Assembly: GCA_018398805.1 (NCBI GenBank)
Contig: JAGFBZ010000861.1
Location: 1,031,501-1,095,500, forward strand
Origin: Hirundichthys speculiger
Taxonomy: Eukaryota; Chordata; Actinopteri; Beloniformes; Exocoetidae
Length of the DNA: 64,000 nt
Reading direction: 5' to 3'
The notes under the pieces were generated by a model. It had not been told where the DNA came from, ran no database searches, and saw only the letters and a list, made by a program, of their open reading frames with translations. Made by a program: the position numbers and the translations under genes. Shown piece after piece: positions 10,720 through 23,307 of this stretch; within the stretch, counting starts at the first letter, position 1, and every line of letters starts with the position of its first letter.

Positions 10720-13555
10720 GATCATGACAACTAGCCACATTACTGCAAGTGAAGTAAAAGCTCACAAACGTGTCATTTGCTATAATGCGTCCGACCACAA
10801 CTATGCAGATGATACTAAGATCTATGTGTCACTGACAGCAGGAGAACATGGGCCTGTAGATTCATTGTGTCGCTGCATCGAACAGATCAGTGTGTGGATG
10901 CAAAACAACTTTCTCCAGCTAAACTTAGACAAAACTGAAATCATTGTCTGTGGCCCACAGAAACAAAGAGAAAGTGTTACCAGTCACCTTGAGACTCTCT
11001 CTCTCTCTAGAACCTAAAAATTGGGTCAGAAATTTGGGGTAATATTGGATTCAGACATGAACTTTAACAGCCACATTTAAGCAATAACATCAGCAGGTTT
11101 TTACCATCTAAAAAACATTGCCAGAATCAAAGGAATAGTGTCTAAACCAGATTTAGAAAGACTAATCCATGCGTTTGTCTCCAGCAGGTTAGACTACTGT
11201 AACGGCCTGATCACTGGGCTCTAAACCAGCTGTAAGACAGCTGCAGTACATCCAGAACACTGCTGCACAAGTCCTGACTAGAACCAGGAAATACAACCAT
11301 ATTAGTCCAGTCCTGAGGTCTCTGCACTGGTCCTGACTAGAACCAGGAAATACGACCATATTAGTCCAGTCCTGAGGTCTCTGCACTGGTCCTGACTAGA
11401 ACCAGGATATACGACCATATTAGTCCAGTCCTGAGGTCTCTGCACTGGTCCTGACTAGAACCAGGAGATACGACCATATTAGTCCAGTCCTGAGGTCTCT
11501 ACACTGGTCCTGACTAGAACCAGGAGATACGACCATATTAGTCCAGTCCTGAGGTCTCTGCACTGGTCCTGACTAGAACCAGGAAATACGACCATATTAG
11601 TCCAGTCCTGAGGTCTCTGCACTGGTCCTGGTCCTGACTAGAACCAGGAATACGACCATATTAGTCCAGTCCTGAGGTCTCTGCACTGGTCCTGACTAGA
11701 ACCAGGAAATACGACCATATTAGTCCAGTCCTGAGGTCTCTGCTGCACTGGTCCTGACTAGAACCAGGAAATACGACCATATTATAGTCCAGTCCTGAGG
11801 TCTCTGCACTGGTCCTGACTAGAACCAGGAAATACGACCATATTAGTCCAGTCCTGAGTCTCTCTGCACTGGTCCTGACTAGAACCAGGAAATACGACCA
11901 TATTAGTCCAGTCCTGAGGTCTCTGCACTGGTCCTGACTAGAACCAGGATATACGACCATATTAGTCCAGTCCTGAGGTCTCTGCACTGGTCCTGACTAG
12001 AACCAGGATATACGACCATATTAGTCCAGTCCTGAGGTCTCTGCACTGGTCCTGACTAGAACCAGGAAATACGACCATATTAGTCCAGTCCTGAGGTCTC
12101 TGCACTGGTCCTGACTAGAACCAGGATATACGACCATATTAGTCCAGTCCTGAGGTCTCTGCACTGGTCCTGACTAGAACCAGGATATACGACCATATTA
12201 GTCCAGTCCTGAGGTCTCTGCACTCGTCCTGACTAGAACCAGGAAATACAATCATATTAGTCCAGTCCTGAGGTCTCTGCACTGGTCCTGACTAGAACCA
12301 GGATATACGAGCCATATTAGTCCAGTCCTGAGGTCTCTGCACTGGTCCTGACTAGAACCAGGAAATACGATCATATTAGTCCAGTCCTGAGGTCTCTGCA
12401 CTGGTCCTGACTAGAACCAGGATATACGACCATATTAGTCCAGTCCTGAGGTCTCTGCACTGGTCCTGACTAGAACCAGGATATACGACCATATTAGTCC
12501 AGTCCTGAGGTCTCTGCACTGGTCCTGACTAGAACCAGGATATACGAACCATATTAGTCCAGTCCTGAGGTCTCTGCACTGGTCCTGACTAGAACCAGGA
12601 AATACGATCATATTAGTCCAGTCCTGAGGTCTCTCTGCACCTGATCCTGACTATAGAACCAGGAAATACGATCATATTAGTCCAGTCCTGAGGTCTCTGC
12701 ACTCGTCCTGACCAGAACCAGGAAATAAAACCATATTAGTCGAGTCCTGAGGTCTCTGCACTGATCCTGACTAGAACCAGGAAATACGATCACATTAGTC
12801 CAGTCCTTAGGTCTCTGCACTGGTCCTGACTAGAACCAGGATATACAACCATATTAGTCCAGTCCTGAGGTCTCTGCACTGGTCCTGACTAGAACCAGGA
12901 TATACGACCATATTAGTCCAGTCATGAGGTCTCTGCACTGGTCCTGACTAGAACCAGGAAATACGATCATATTAGTCCAGTCCTGAGGTCTCTGCACTGG
13001 TCCTGACTAGAACCAGGAAATACGACCATATTAGTTCAGTCCTGAGGTCTCTGGCTTCCTGTCACTCAGAGAATAGACTTTAAAACAGCTCTGCTTGTGT
13101 ACATGTCTCTTCATGGTCTAGCCCCAAAGTCCATCTCTGACATGTTAGAGCCATATGAACCAACCCGGACTCTGAGAACCTCAGGTAGTGGTTTCCTGCT
13201 GGTGTCCAGAGACAGGACTAAACTTGGTGAAGCTGCATTTCAGTTTTATGCTCCTAAAATCTGGAACAGATCTTCCAGAAGATCTGAGTCAGGCCTCAAG
13301 TCTGACAATGTTCAAATCCAGGTTGAAAACAGTTCTGTTTAGATGTTCATATGACAACTGGAAGGATTTTATCTGCACTCTTTATTTTTAATTTAATTTA
13401 TTTTTCTTTTTAATTATTTTTTAATTTTTAATTTAATTTATTATGCTTGTATGGAATGATTCTATTTGCCTCCTTGTGATTTTATGCATCTGTAAAGCAC
13501 TTTGAATTGCCTTGTGTACAAATTGTGCTCTACAAATAAACTCGCCTTGCCTATT
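10720..13555 (+). mobile_element. L2-like LINE, 5'-truncated, with internal minisatellite
   Basis: A plus-strand reverse-transcriptase relic. A YADD catalytic motif is at 10802-10813, followed by VDSLCRCIEQISVWMQNNFL and LNLDKTEIIV, typical of the RT C-terminal half of fish L2/CR1-type LINEs. At about 11080-11210 it continues in broken frames (YHLKNIARIKG, LERLIHAFVSSRLDYCN). After the minisatellite it resumes at about 13052 with RIDFKTALLVYMSLHGLAP and LGEAAFQFYAPKIWN. The 3' end, with TGTAAAGCACTTTGAATTGC and a short ACAAATAAACTCGCCTTGCC tail, is L2-like. Stops and frameshifts show that it is dead. Without the array, the LINE body would be about 1.05 kb. Confidence 0.85.
11271..13052. repeat. 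59-bp minisatellite, about 30 copies
   Basis: Head-to-tail copies of a 59-bp unit beginning GGTCCTGACTAGAACCAGGA and ending GAGGTCTCTGCACT. I counted about 30 copies of the TGACTAGAACCAGG core. Most differ at a few sites, such as AAATACG versus ATATACG and GACCATA versus GATCATA, and a few carry 1-6 bp insertions (near 11627, 11742 and 12630). The unit is a slice of the surrounding LINE's coding sequence (VLTRTRK...ISPVLRSLHW). Because 59 is not a multiple of three, expansion destroyed the frame. Confidence 0.97.
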
Positions 13556-14985
13556 TCATCTAAAACCAACCTGCCGACAGCAACTAGGATGCTGGAAGGT
13601 CTCTGACTAAAGGCAGGGAAGTAAGTCCTGAACAGGGCACAATAAGTTTTTTATTTAGAAATGTAATGCTGACAATCAAATAATAAACCAATTAAAGAGA
13701 TGCAGGTGGGGATGAACCTCTTGAGATGTGTCAATGTAGTTTCAAAGGAGATACTGGAGGAGTATAAAGACAGCGGTACATACACATGAAGAAGTGATAC
13801 AATACACATTAAAAAATATTCTGAGTTTTTACTAAACATAATGAGTGTTAACCTTTCCAACAATAATCACAAAAGTTTTAATTTAATAGAAAAACTGTTA
13901 AACATCTCATGCACTGTGTTAAAATACCCATAATTATATAATGTATGGATGGACGGGATCGCCATTGCCCCCATCAGAGGATCATGGAAGTTGAGGTCTT
14001 CCACCTCAAGGAGTCCTCTATGGCATGGCAACCCTGATCTTGGCAATTTTTTCTGCCCTTGGCACTAAGAAATTCCTACCCCACATCAATATATATATAT
14101 TTTATTTTTAATCTGCATTCCTTGGTTCATTGTGCATGTGAATCTTTGCTCATGACTCGAGTCCAAACAACTACACAAGTGTCTAACTGAGCAGTTAACT
14201 CAGAGGAAACACTGACATTTCCCAAAATTATTTTGACACCAAAGAAATCCTAAAAACTGGAGTGGTTTTTAAGTAGTTCTCATCCGTCTTCTGTACATAA
14301 ACTAGGCTATAATCAGCATCAAGAATGGGAAACTCCATCAGGATCCCATTATTATGTCTTTAAGCTATAATCCTTAAAACTGTCCTTAAATTACAACAGT
14401 GTATGGGCTGAAAGTAAATCTTAATTTGCACCACACAAACTTAAATAGCACCCAGGAACTATCAATCAAATGCACTTGAATAACTGATCATCATCAAGAG
14501 TGACACAAAAGAAAACACTTTGTTATTTTGGCAGTTTTAAGCATTCAAGCCTGAGTTAACACACTGCCACAGAGGAACAACATCACCACTGATCTTTGAG
14601 AAGCAGTTGTTGCTGCTGGTCAGTCTGGGAAGGGTTATGAGGGAATTTTTAAACCATCTGGAGTCCATCATTCTGTAGAGAGATACATTATTTAAATGTG
14701 AAATACATTCAAAAACACCTGTCAATCTTCCCAGAAGTGGATGTCCCAGCATGCTGAACCCAACGCCAGGCAGCGTAAAAACTAAGAGAAATTACAGGAA
14801 AAAAAAAAGATGGACTATATATCAGACTCGGGGCTCACTTATCATGTAAAATTTTAAGTAAGGTTCAAGACAGTAAAATTTGAAAAAAAATTTTTTAAAA
14901 AGAAACGTTTTCTTTGAAAGAGCTCCAAGGACAGAAAAGAAAAAAAGGTCCACAGCTCCCTCTAGTAAAGAACAAAGCTCAACAG
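13556..14985. other. intronic stretch without recognised features
   Basis: AT-rich sequence between the LINE and the Tc1 relic. It contains a short (AT)n tract near 14092. I recognise nothing else. Confidence 0.6.
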
Positions 14986-14989
14986 TTCA

Positions 14990-15420
14990 GGTTTGCAAAG
15001 TTGTATAAGAACAATGTCCTCTGAACACTGGAGATGTCCGGTCAAAACCAAACACCGCATTTCAGCATCAACACCTCATACCAGCTGTCAAGCACGGTGG
15101 TGGAGTAGTGTTGATTTGGGATTGTTTGCAACTTCAGGACCTGGACACCTTGTAGTCACGGCGTCAACCACAAACTCGCCTTCCTCCAAAAGAATTCAAG
15201 AGTCTAATGTGAAGCCATCTGTCTGACAGCTAAAACCGGATCCTGCAGGAGGACAATGATCCCAACCACACCAGCAAATTTTTACAAGCAGATAGATACA
15301 AATCTAAATAATCAAAGTTTTGGCAATAGCCTATTCAACATCCAGACCTTTACCTGATTGAAATGAGTGTTAAGAGAACTTTACATAATGGAATACCTGC
15401 ATTTATCTATGAACTGTACT
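14990..15420 (+). mobile_element. Tc1-type transposase relic
   Basis: Plus-strand decayed transposase. The stretch near 15090-15110 corresponds to KHGGG and the following VxxW strand, 'GGACAATGATCCCAACCACA' near 15253 corresponds to the second catalytic Asp (DNDPNHTSK), and 'CAGACCTTTACCTGATTGAA' near 15343 to the PDLxxIE region with the catalytic Glu. Stops interrupt every frame. Element ends were not identified. Confidence 0.75.
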
Positions 15421-15788
15421 GACATTTAAAGGAAAAGTGTAATTCCTCCTTCGTTGGCATCGTTGGTTTACAAATGACAAATAATTAACTTGGTGCGAAA
15501 AAGAAATATGCTGGGTGGATCAATTAATAATTTCAGCAGCTTAATTACAGCTGCATAAATTCTCCTTTTCTAATTAGTTTGCAACAAACCTCGTAACCAG
15601 CAAAAAAAACCAACTCAGATGGACACTTAGTTCATTTCTTGTGTCTTCTATGTCCTCTCCATCCTCCCTCCAGCACCCCCCTCCCTTGTCTTATCAGTGT
15701 GTCCAGGGTGCCCTCCTCTCTGGGTTTTCTCTTTTGGGTGGCCCTCAGTGCACCCCCTCACCACCAATCTCAACCCACCCACCCGCTC

Positions 15789-15789
15789 C

Positions 15790-15830
<41 letters not shown>
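15789..15830. repeat. (CT)n(AC)n compound microsatellite
   Basis: A short CT run passing directly into about 15 AC units. Confidence 0.95.
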
Positions 15831-15832
<2 letters not shown>

Positions 15833-16261
15833 GCTCACTCAGACCCAGAGCATGCACTTCAGACAGGGGGCTAATGGGAAAATAAATTACCAGCAGGCAA
15901 AAGCCCTGGCTCTGCACTTCTGCTGGAGAGAGAAAGGGACATGGGGGTGGGGAGGGGTGGAGGTGGGGCTGGAATGAAGAGAAGTGGTCAAGAAATGGAA
16001 AAAGAGAGGGTAAAGAAGATGAGACAGGAAGACTGAGAGATGGATGCCAAAGAGATCGACAGAAAGAAGTTAAGAAAAGGGAGAAAGATGGAGGAAACGA
16101 GGAAGACAGCTGCACGGAGGAGGGCGAGAGAGAGAAAGATAGGTTGAAGGGATTATCGAGAGTTCATTCCTGGTGTATGAAGTGCCTGCTCATCACTTTT
16201 CCTTCATTTTACCATCTCTTGCCATCATAGAGGCCTAAAATGGCCAATAACATCAGCCCCC

Positions 16262-16307
16262 TACACACACACACACACACACACACATAAACAAACACAC
16301 ACACACA
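16262..16307. repeat. (AC)n microsatellite, interrupted
   Basis: About 13 AC units, a TAAACAA interruption, then about six more. Confidence 0.93.
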
Positions 16308-17506
16308 ATCAGTGAGCCAATACCCAAAGCTACTGTAACTGGGATTGATTACTCCTCGCGCATGAAGCAGCAGTTCAGATATCAAGCTAGCTGATTCACC
16401 ACGGTGGCGATATCCGCAATGGTGTGTCTGTGTGCCCGCATGTGCACATACGTACGTGCATGGCGTGTTATTGGGGAGCATGAAATAGGTGAGGTAGGCG
16501 GGGCCTTCTGTGCAGCCGAGGCTGTCACGTTTGCACCTAAACCTCGGCAGGAAATCATGAAACATAAAACGCAAATCATGACATATTTCTCTGAAGCCGC
16601 AACGCAACTGCGCTGCCGGCAGAGCAGCATGTTGGCTGTTTGGTGACAGCGGCCAGTTTAGTTTTAGATTTTCACCGAGGATGCCATGTGACTCCAGCGG
16701 ACAAATCAGATGAGGACATCTATATTTCAGATATGAAAAGGTGACTTCTAGGTTAACGTGAGACGAGACTTCTTTTTTCCCCCCTTTTAAAAGAATGATT
16801 TCACTTCTCACTTTGTTTATTTTAGCTGTTTTTGGCAGGCTGTAAAGATCTGACAGAGCTATGATAGGGCCCTAATCCAAACCAAAGCTGATTTGCTTAA
16901 GGGGAAGAAGGGGGGGTGAGATGGCCTCTGACAAGAAACAATTGCCCTAAGTGTGAGTCTGCTTCTCTCCCACCCTGCTCCATGACAAAGGTGTACTCTC
17001 CATGCTAAGTGGCAAATCTGGGGAGACAAAGAGCATTAGCAGGGTGATGCTCTGCTTCAGTGCCTCTGATTGTGGCCAACTCAAAGAGAATCTAATATGG
17101 ATTTTGAAAAAAAGGAGAGGGAGAGATTAGAATGAAAAAGAAACAATGAACACCTTCTACCAAGGGGGAATTAGTGGAAGGACTGGATAAGGAGCTGGTG
17201 TGTCTCCGTGTGTGTGCGTGTACATGTGTGTGAACGGGTGAGCGCATGTTCTTTGAAATTCTTTTCCCATAAAAGAACAATAGGGCTCCCAAATTTTATT
17301 GACGTGCATTTACATGCGACAAAACACGAGCCGGTCCCGGTGATATTCTTAGCATGCACGCTGCCAGCGAGTTATTAATCTCTTGTCTGCCAATGATCTT
17401 TGACTTTGGAGCGGTGAAACGGGAGAGGAACCTGGAGTTCACAAATCAAAAGAAGAGTAAGTTTGTGGTTTTTACGTGGGCCGAGAGTCACCATACTGCC
17501 TGTAAC

Positions 17507-18622
17507 TAGCGATGCACGATAACTGTTTTTAAAAACCGATACCGATAACCAATAACTTTCAACTTCTAAAGGTCGATACCGATAACACACACATATGCTT
17601 AAGATCATTACATCAACACTATGAACAAAATCAAAAATAGTTTGGACTCTTTAAATAAACTGATATTTATGTTTTCCATTGAAAAACTACTGGCAAGCCT
17701 CTCAAACATTTTCATAAAGCTATCAAACAAACCTTTCTGATATCTCACATCAACTTAAATAAGATGCATTACTGACTGATATAAAAAAAAATAAAGGCTC
17801 CTTAAACTGATGGAAATACATGCATCAGAATTACTAACTGAAAAGGATTTACATTTAAAGGATTTTGACTTGTGGTTCCATTTAAATTAATACCTTTAAT
17901 TAAAGTAAATTAGGTTACGTGATTTTTTGTTTTTTTATCTCATGGAAGCTTTAGATGAGAGTTGAGGGAGAATAGAGGGGAAGGGAGGCTGCTGCTGGCT
18001 TGCGCATGTTAGCATTAGCTCGCCTTACTATGATTTCAAAACTCAATGGAAGCGATTGTTATGTTGTAGGTGGCTGATCAGGTTTGACGTATTAACGCTT
18101 GTGCTTCCCTCGTAGAATTCGCTTGGAGCATTCGTCACAAATAACCACCAAACTATCTTCTTCTGAAACTTTAATGAAGCTCCATGCCATCGCCGCCATG
18201 TTTGTTGTGATCAGCGCTGTGTTGCAGGCTGCATTCAAGGTGTAACGTAAAATCCGACGTTCCCTCGTTTGCTTGTCGTTCTTTCAGCCTTTTCTATTTT
18301 TTTCTTTTTAATGTGTAACATGAGGGGAAATACTGCGAATATCGATTCAAGTTAGCAACTACTAAAATTATGACAGACTTAAGTTTTTTTCTGGCATTCG
18401 GGGGTATTCTTGATTTTTCTGATTGAGAAATCGTTTTTCTGATTATACTGACGTTACTTGAACACAACATTCACCACCGGTCATTTAAGACTCAAAGGGA
18501 GCGAGGCACTGCCGTGTTGACAAAAATATATATGTTATCGGGGCTATTTGTTGTGATATCGGACTTATCGGAATGACATAATAATTTCCTGTTATCGGCC
18601 CGATAGTTATCGTGCACCCCTA
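17507..18622 (-). mobile_element. hAT element with BED-finger relic
   Basis: The ends are TAGCGATGCACGATAACT on the left and, read inward from the right, TAGGGGTGCACGATAACT. They are flanked by a perfect 8-bp target-site duplication, CCTGTAAC, at 17499-17506 and 18623-18630, diagnostic of hAT transposition. At about 18050-18199 the minus strand carries a BED zinc-finger start (initiator at 18199, then SFIKVSEEDSLVVICDECSK), with a frameshift before NTSNLISHLQHN. No catalytic domain remains, so this 1116-bp copy is non-autonomous. The inner ends are rich in CGATA/TATCGG motifs. Confidence 0.9.
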
Positions 18623-18639
18623 CCTGTAACAGCTGACAA

Positions 18640-20885
18640 AGAGTGCCCCTTTTGCACACGTTCTCCACAGCAGCGCATGTGTACACCTTTAGTGTATGCC
18701 ACCTCAAATTCCTGACCCGAGACTCTCTGGGTGGGGTGGCTCTGAAAACATTTATGTCCCAAACAGAGCATGGTTAGGGATCAGTCTAACTGTCAGTGAC
18801 TGGCTTACCGCTGGCACCAGAGCACATCACAAGACCCCATTCATTGTCACTAAGCAGAACAGCTCCTTTACTTCGCCAGCGGCTCCGTCTGCCTGAGTGT
18901 GTGCGTCTTTGTTCACTCCCATAAATGTTCATATACAGACAGATAATCACATGTAGTCGCTGTGTGCAGCTTTAGGGGAAAAAAAAAAAGTCATACTACG
19001 CACAAGTTTAAGCGAAGTTCATCATAAATGCCTCCGTGCATGCACACATATTTTTTTCCCACCACCACACACATACACATCACAGGTATCCACCCAACTT
19101 AAGCTCCGCCCACTCAGGCCCAGTGGGTCAGGCTTATGGATAAACAAGGGGATTTGCAGGGGCCGGTGTTTGGCGGGCCACACAAGCCTGTCTACATCAC
19201 GAGCAGCCATCTTAAGTCGCACGGAGAAAAATAAATAACCAAGAGAGTGAGATAATAACTGTTCCACTGACGCTGCCCAACTGTGCATCACGTCCCACCA
19301 GGACCGTCTGACCACCCATCATTGCCATGTAACACATGGCGCTAAAAACAAGGTGAAATGAGGATAAAGAAGAGGAGAAAAGTCGGATTAGAGTTGGCTG
19401 AGGAGAAGGGCAGGTGACAGCATGCGAAGCCATGAAGCAATAGAGGACATCTTAGAGATGTCTGATAAGAGAGAAGGTGTGGCAGCCAGTAATGTACGAC
19501 CGAGAGTCTGATGAGACATCAGCATCGCTTCTCAACGGTGAATAAAGCAAGAAATGACAAACGAAAACGGAAATGACCTCTGACTGACAAGGGACCTCAG
19601 CTGAACCTTTGCATCAGGTGTGTGAACGTATTCGTGTGTGAAACTACCGTGTTTACTGGGTCAGGTTGAGGACAAAAGGGGAAAAGGGGAAGAGGGATTT
19701 CGTACATGTTTTCTTAAAGGTCGGGACAAGCCTGTACACAGTGAAACGACAAACTCTGCTGGGTCTGGACAGGCCTGGCACAGAAACCATCATCACAGTG
19801 TCACACAAATGAGGGCCCTACGTAATCCTCTTGATATTTTCAATTAAACATCTGACTAAGTGCATCTGCAGTGTGTCGTTTCTGACTTCTGTGTGACACC
19901 AGGACAGTAACAAAATCACGTCCGGACTCAGAAACTGTGCTTTTAAAACATGGTTGAGGTCTGATATGTTTGGTTTTCCTGCGTGGCACAGATAAATCAT
20001 ATTATGACTCTGATCCACAGTTTATGGCATCAACATCTGATGTCACAATACACACACCAACCTATGTTGCTGGATGTACAATGTAAAGACTCAACAGGAA
20101 GGGGGCACTTTTGTTTTGATGCTTATTTTGGGGTTAAACGTACCACTGTATGAGGCAAAACAAAAGCTTGTTTGGGCAAGTTAAGAGCCTGCAGATGAAT
20201 TTACGTGTCGTAAATGCATCTACGCATGTCTTTGTGCAACTATGCGCCTGCGTGTCTGCAAGCATTTGACAAAGAGACACATCTGCGTATAAGAAGGTGC
20301 AGATATTAGCTGTCAAGGACTGCTGCGTTGTCTGGCGACAGCTGCCGTGTTGCTGGCCGGGAGCGGATCGCAGCGGGACGCGGGAGCCTCAGACTAAGGA
20401 GATGAAAGCCGAGGTCACAACCTGGACCAGTGGGACGAGTCACACGAATACAGCTTCGCACATGCGAGCGTAAACAACACACAAACTATACAACAGACTG
20501 CTCACGGGACACACGGCAAGCATATGTTTGTCTGTCGCGCGCGCAAACGCAGGGGCGCACAAGGTCGAAAGAATAAGCAGAGCGAGGGTAACACAGAGGG
20601 GACACACAATAGGAGAAGAGACTAAATGCAAAAAATAAAAAATTATCAAAAAAATGAATAAATAAAACATGGCGAGGAGAAAACTGAGTATGGATAATGT
20701 GATGGAAACAGAGAAGTAAAGCCCCCATAAACAAGAGCAACACTTTTTATTCAATTAACAAAAAGAGAAAAAATAACGCATGTAAGCAAAAATAGACACA
20801 AGGTGCACACGCGTTAAAGAAAAATCATTTTAGTTTTAATCTCTTTATATTGTTTGATTTCATGTTTAATGCAGTACAGAAACAG
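18640..20885. other. intronic stretch without recognised features
   Basis: Moderately complex sequence between two hAT copies. I recognise no exon, RNA gene or transposon in it. Confidence 0.6.
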
Positions 20886-21966
20886 TTGGGCTGGGCAAGT
20901 TAACGTGTTATTATCGCGTTAACGCATTCATTTATTAACGCCGACATTTATTTTATCGCACATTATCGCATGTTGCTCACGTGCTTTTGTTTTGAAAAGT
21001 CTGTTACTGGCTGCTGCGGAACCGGAAAATTATTGGCAGGCAAAACTAAAACGGACATGGAGAACGGTAAAAATCAGTGTACTTTACAGTTCAGGTAGCA
21101 ACTCAGGTAGCAATATTAACAATTCTGTCTGAAAAAAACTTTCAAACCCCTTTGTTCAAGACAATCACGTCATTCTCCCATTTTACATCAGATCTGCTCC
21201 ATGTGTTCACTGTCCTGCTGTTCTCTAGCTGGTTACTGCAGTGCAGCTCCATCTAGTGGCACAGATGTGTAACGACAACAGAAAGTCCAGTCCTCGATTA
21301 TAAAACAAAGCCATTTCTGGGTCATCTAAACCAGACAATAAAATTTAAAAAACAAATTCAGTCCCGTGGCCTGTTTGCTAAAATTGAAATATAAAACGGA
21401 AATAAAGTCACTTTTGAATTTTTTTAATTTTTGATTGGCAATTTAAAATGGAAAAAACAAATGATACACAGATAATTACAGATTGATACAGTTACTGAAC
21501 TTTAACATGGACATTTTCATTTTAAAGTTCTCCCAGGGGATGATTCAATAGAACTCCCCATTAAAAGTCTCTGCTGTTACCTCAGAAATGACCTGTTTTA
21601 ATGTTCTGATTGTGGCCTCTAGATTGTTAGGATTTTGTTAGTAGACTTTTTTTTTTAATTTTTCATAAAAAAACAGGATGACAATTAATGCCCTGGCAGT
21701 GGCAATAAGCTTTATTTTATTTTACATTTTTAAGATGAGATTTACACTAAATATGTGTTACTGACAAGTGCTGATGTTTAAAGTGTTTAAACAACAAATG
21801 TTATGACACTTTAGTTCATATGGCAGCAGAACATTTAAATAAAAGTGACCTTTACACTACTTTTGAATTCATTATTTGATTTCGTATACAATGCGATTAA
21901 TCGTGATTAATCAGGAAAATCATGTGATTAATCTCGATTAAAACATTTAATTGTTGCCCAGCCCTA
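20886..21966. mobile_element. hAT-like element, no clear target duplication
   Basis: The left end TTGGGCTGGGCAAGTTAACG and the right end (inward TAGGGCTGGGCAACAA) form hAT-type inverted termini, with subterminal TTAACG/CGATTAATC motifs on both sides. The 8 bp outside (AGAAACAG and GTCTTGAG) do not match, so the copy is old, rearranged or one end is misplaced. The 1081-bp interior shows no intact coding region. Confidence 0.7.
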
Positions 21967-23282
21967 GTCTTGAGTTTTGCCACATTTATCCACAAATACT
22001 GAAGATATTTCATTTAAAATTGAGTTTAAAAAAAGAGGAGAAAAGCTGCAGATTCCGCTTCACATTTCTGACACAGTTAAGAAAGAACACACAAACGCAG
22101 TCCCTCAAACGGATCCCACCCACACAAGCTCAGACACAGTCACAGTCACAGTCACACACAATCACGACACCTGCACAGAGATATTGTTCAAGACACACAC
22201 ACACACACTAACTCCATGGTAGTGGTAGCAGTTAGTCAGCAGACCAGCCATGTGACGGGTGGTGTGGATTAGGGGAGAGTAAGCCTATTAGGGCGACAGG
22301 AGGGACCACCCGGCCTCCTGCAACCCACAAACACCACACAGCCCTAAAAACACAACTGCCTGGACACTTAAGAAAATATCCATTTCCCCAGACACAAGTG
22401 CAGATTCTCAGAAAGTCACTGATATATGAGCACAGACACAAAGGGAAACACAGATACACGCATTTTTTTTTTCCTTTTTGCTTGGAGCCTTATTGTATGG
22501 CATCATTATTCCCAGGTAGTTACAAAGTAAGAAAATATAAAAAATGTTGATGTACTTCGATGCACTAAAATAAGGCAGGGGCAGAAAAATGGCACCATTA
22601 GAGATGCAACAGTTATGTGTGTGCGTGTCATGTTTTGTGTGTCTATGTGCCTGCGGAGGGAGGGGTCTGAGCGCGGGGGGTAATCACAAGCATCTGTCCT
22701 CTCTCCTCATGGCAATTAATTAGATTAAATTAATTTGCGAAGCATGTGTGAATGTGTGATCCAATGCTAGGATCCTCTCATCTTCTTAGAGACACACACA
22801 CACACATGGAGGAAATGATGTATATCCCTCCAGCCTTTAACTATGAAGTATATTTCCTGTAGAATTAGCATTGTGAGCACATATAAACAATCCAAGCGTA
22901 AACGCTCTGTCACAATAAATTAGGCCCGCTGAGTTCACAGAACTATTTAAGAAATGGGAAATGAGCAAAGGTGAAAACTTTAGAGACACGCATGCACACG
23001 AGCGCAAATTAATCCCAATTTGTCAGCCACGGCATGGGAGAAACTTTTGGGATTTCATACTTCATACCAGCTTTTGTCACCTTTGCGTGAATAGCTGAGG
23101 GCTGAAATAATTGTGTTTTTCTTCCCCGAGGCCCAGTCGGCGCTCACAAGCCACTGGCCTACGTAATATGTTCCAGACAGAGAGAGGTGAGGGGAGCAGC
23201 ATACACACCATGGGCATGGGTACAATACACAGAGAGGAGCTGTGTGTTCAGTGTGTAAAGCTGATGGAGGAAGGCTGTCTAT

Positions 23283-23307
23283 GTGTGTGTGTGTGTGTGT
23301 GTGTGTG
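23283..23307. repeat. (GT)n microsatellite
   Basis: About 12 uninterrupted GT units. Confidence 0.9.

Larger units (their letters stand above)
15421..17506. other. intronic stretch with microsatellites and purine-rich DNA
   Basis: Contains two CA microsatellites (listed separately) and a purine-rich segment at about 15925-16145. The 200-codon antisense frame at 16209-16811 shows no domain and includes translated CA repeats, so I do not call it a gene. Confidence 0.6.

Noticed and set aside
11271..13052. CRISPR-like array of regular repeats
   Set aside because: The units are contiguous 59-bp tandem copies without unique spacers, derived from LINE coding sequence, in a vertebrate genome.
15648..16115. 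155-codon Ser/Pro-rich minus-strand frame
   Set aside because: Low-complexity translation of purine-rich DNA and a CA/CT microsatellite.
16209..16811. 200-codon minus-strand frame
   Set aside because: No domain, no splice context, translated CA repeat within it, and no family resemblance.
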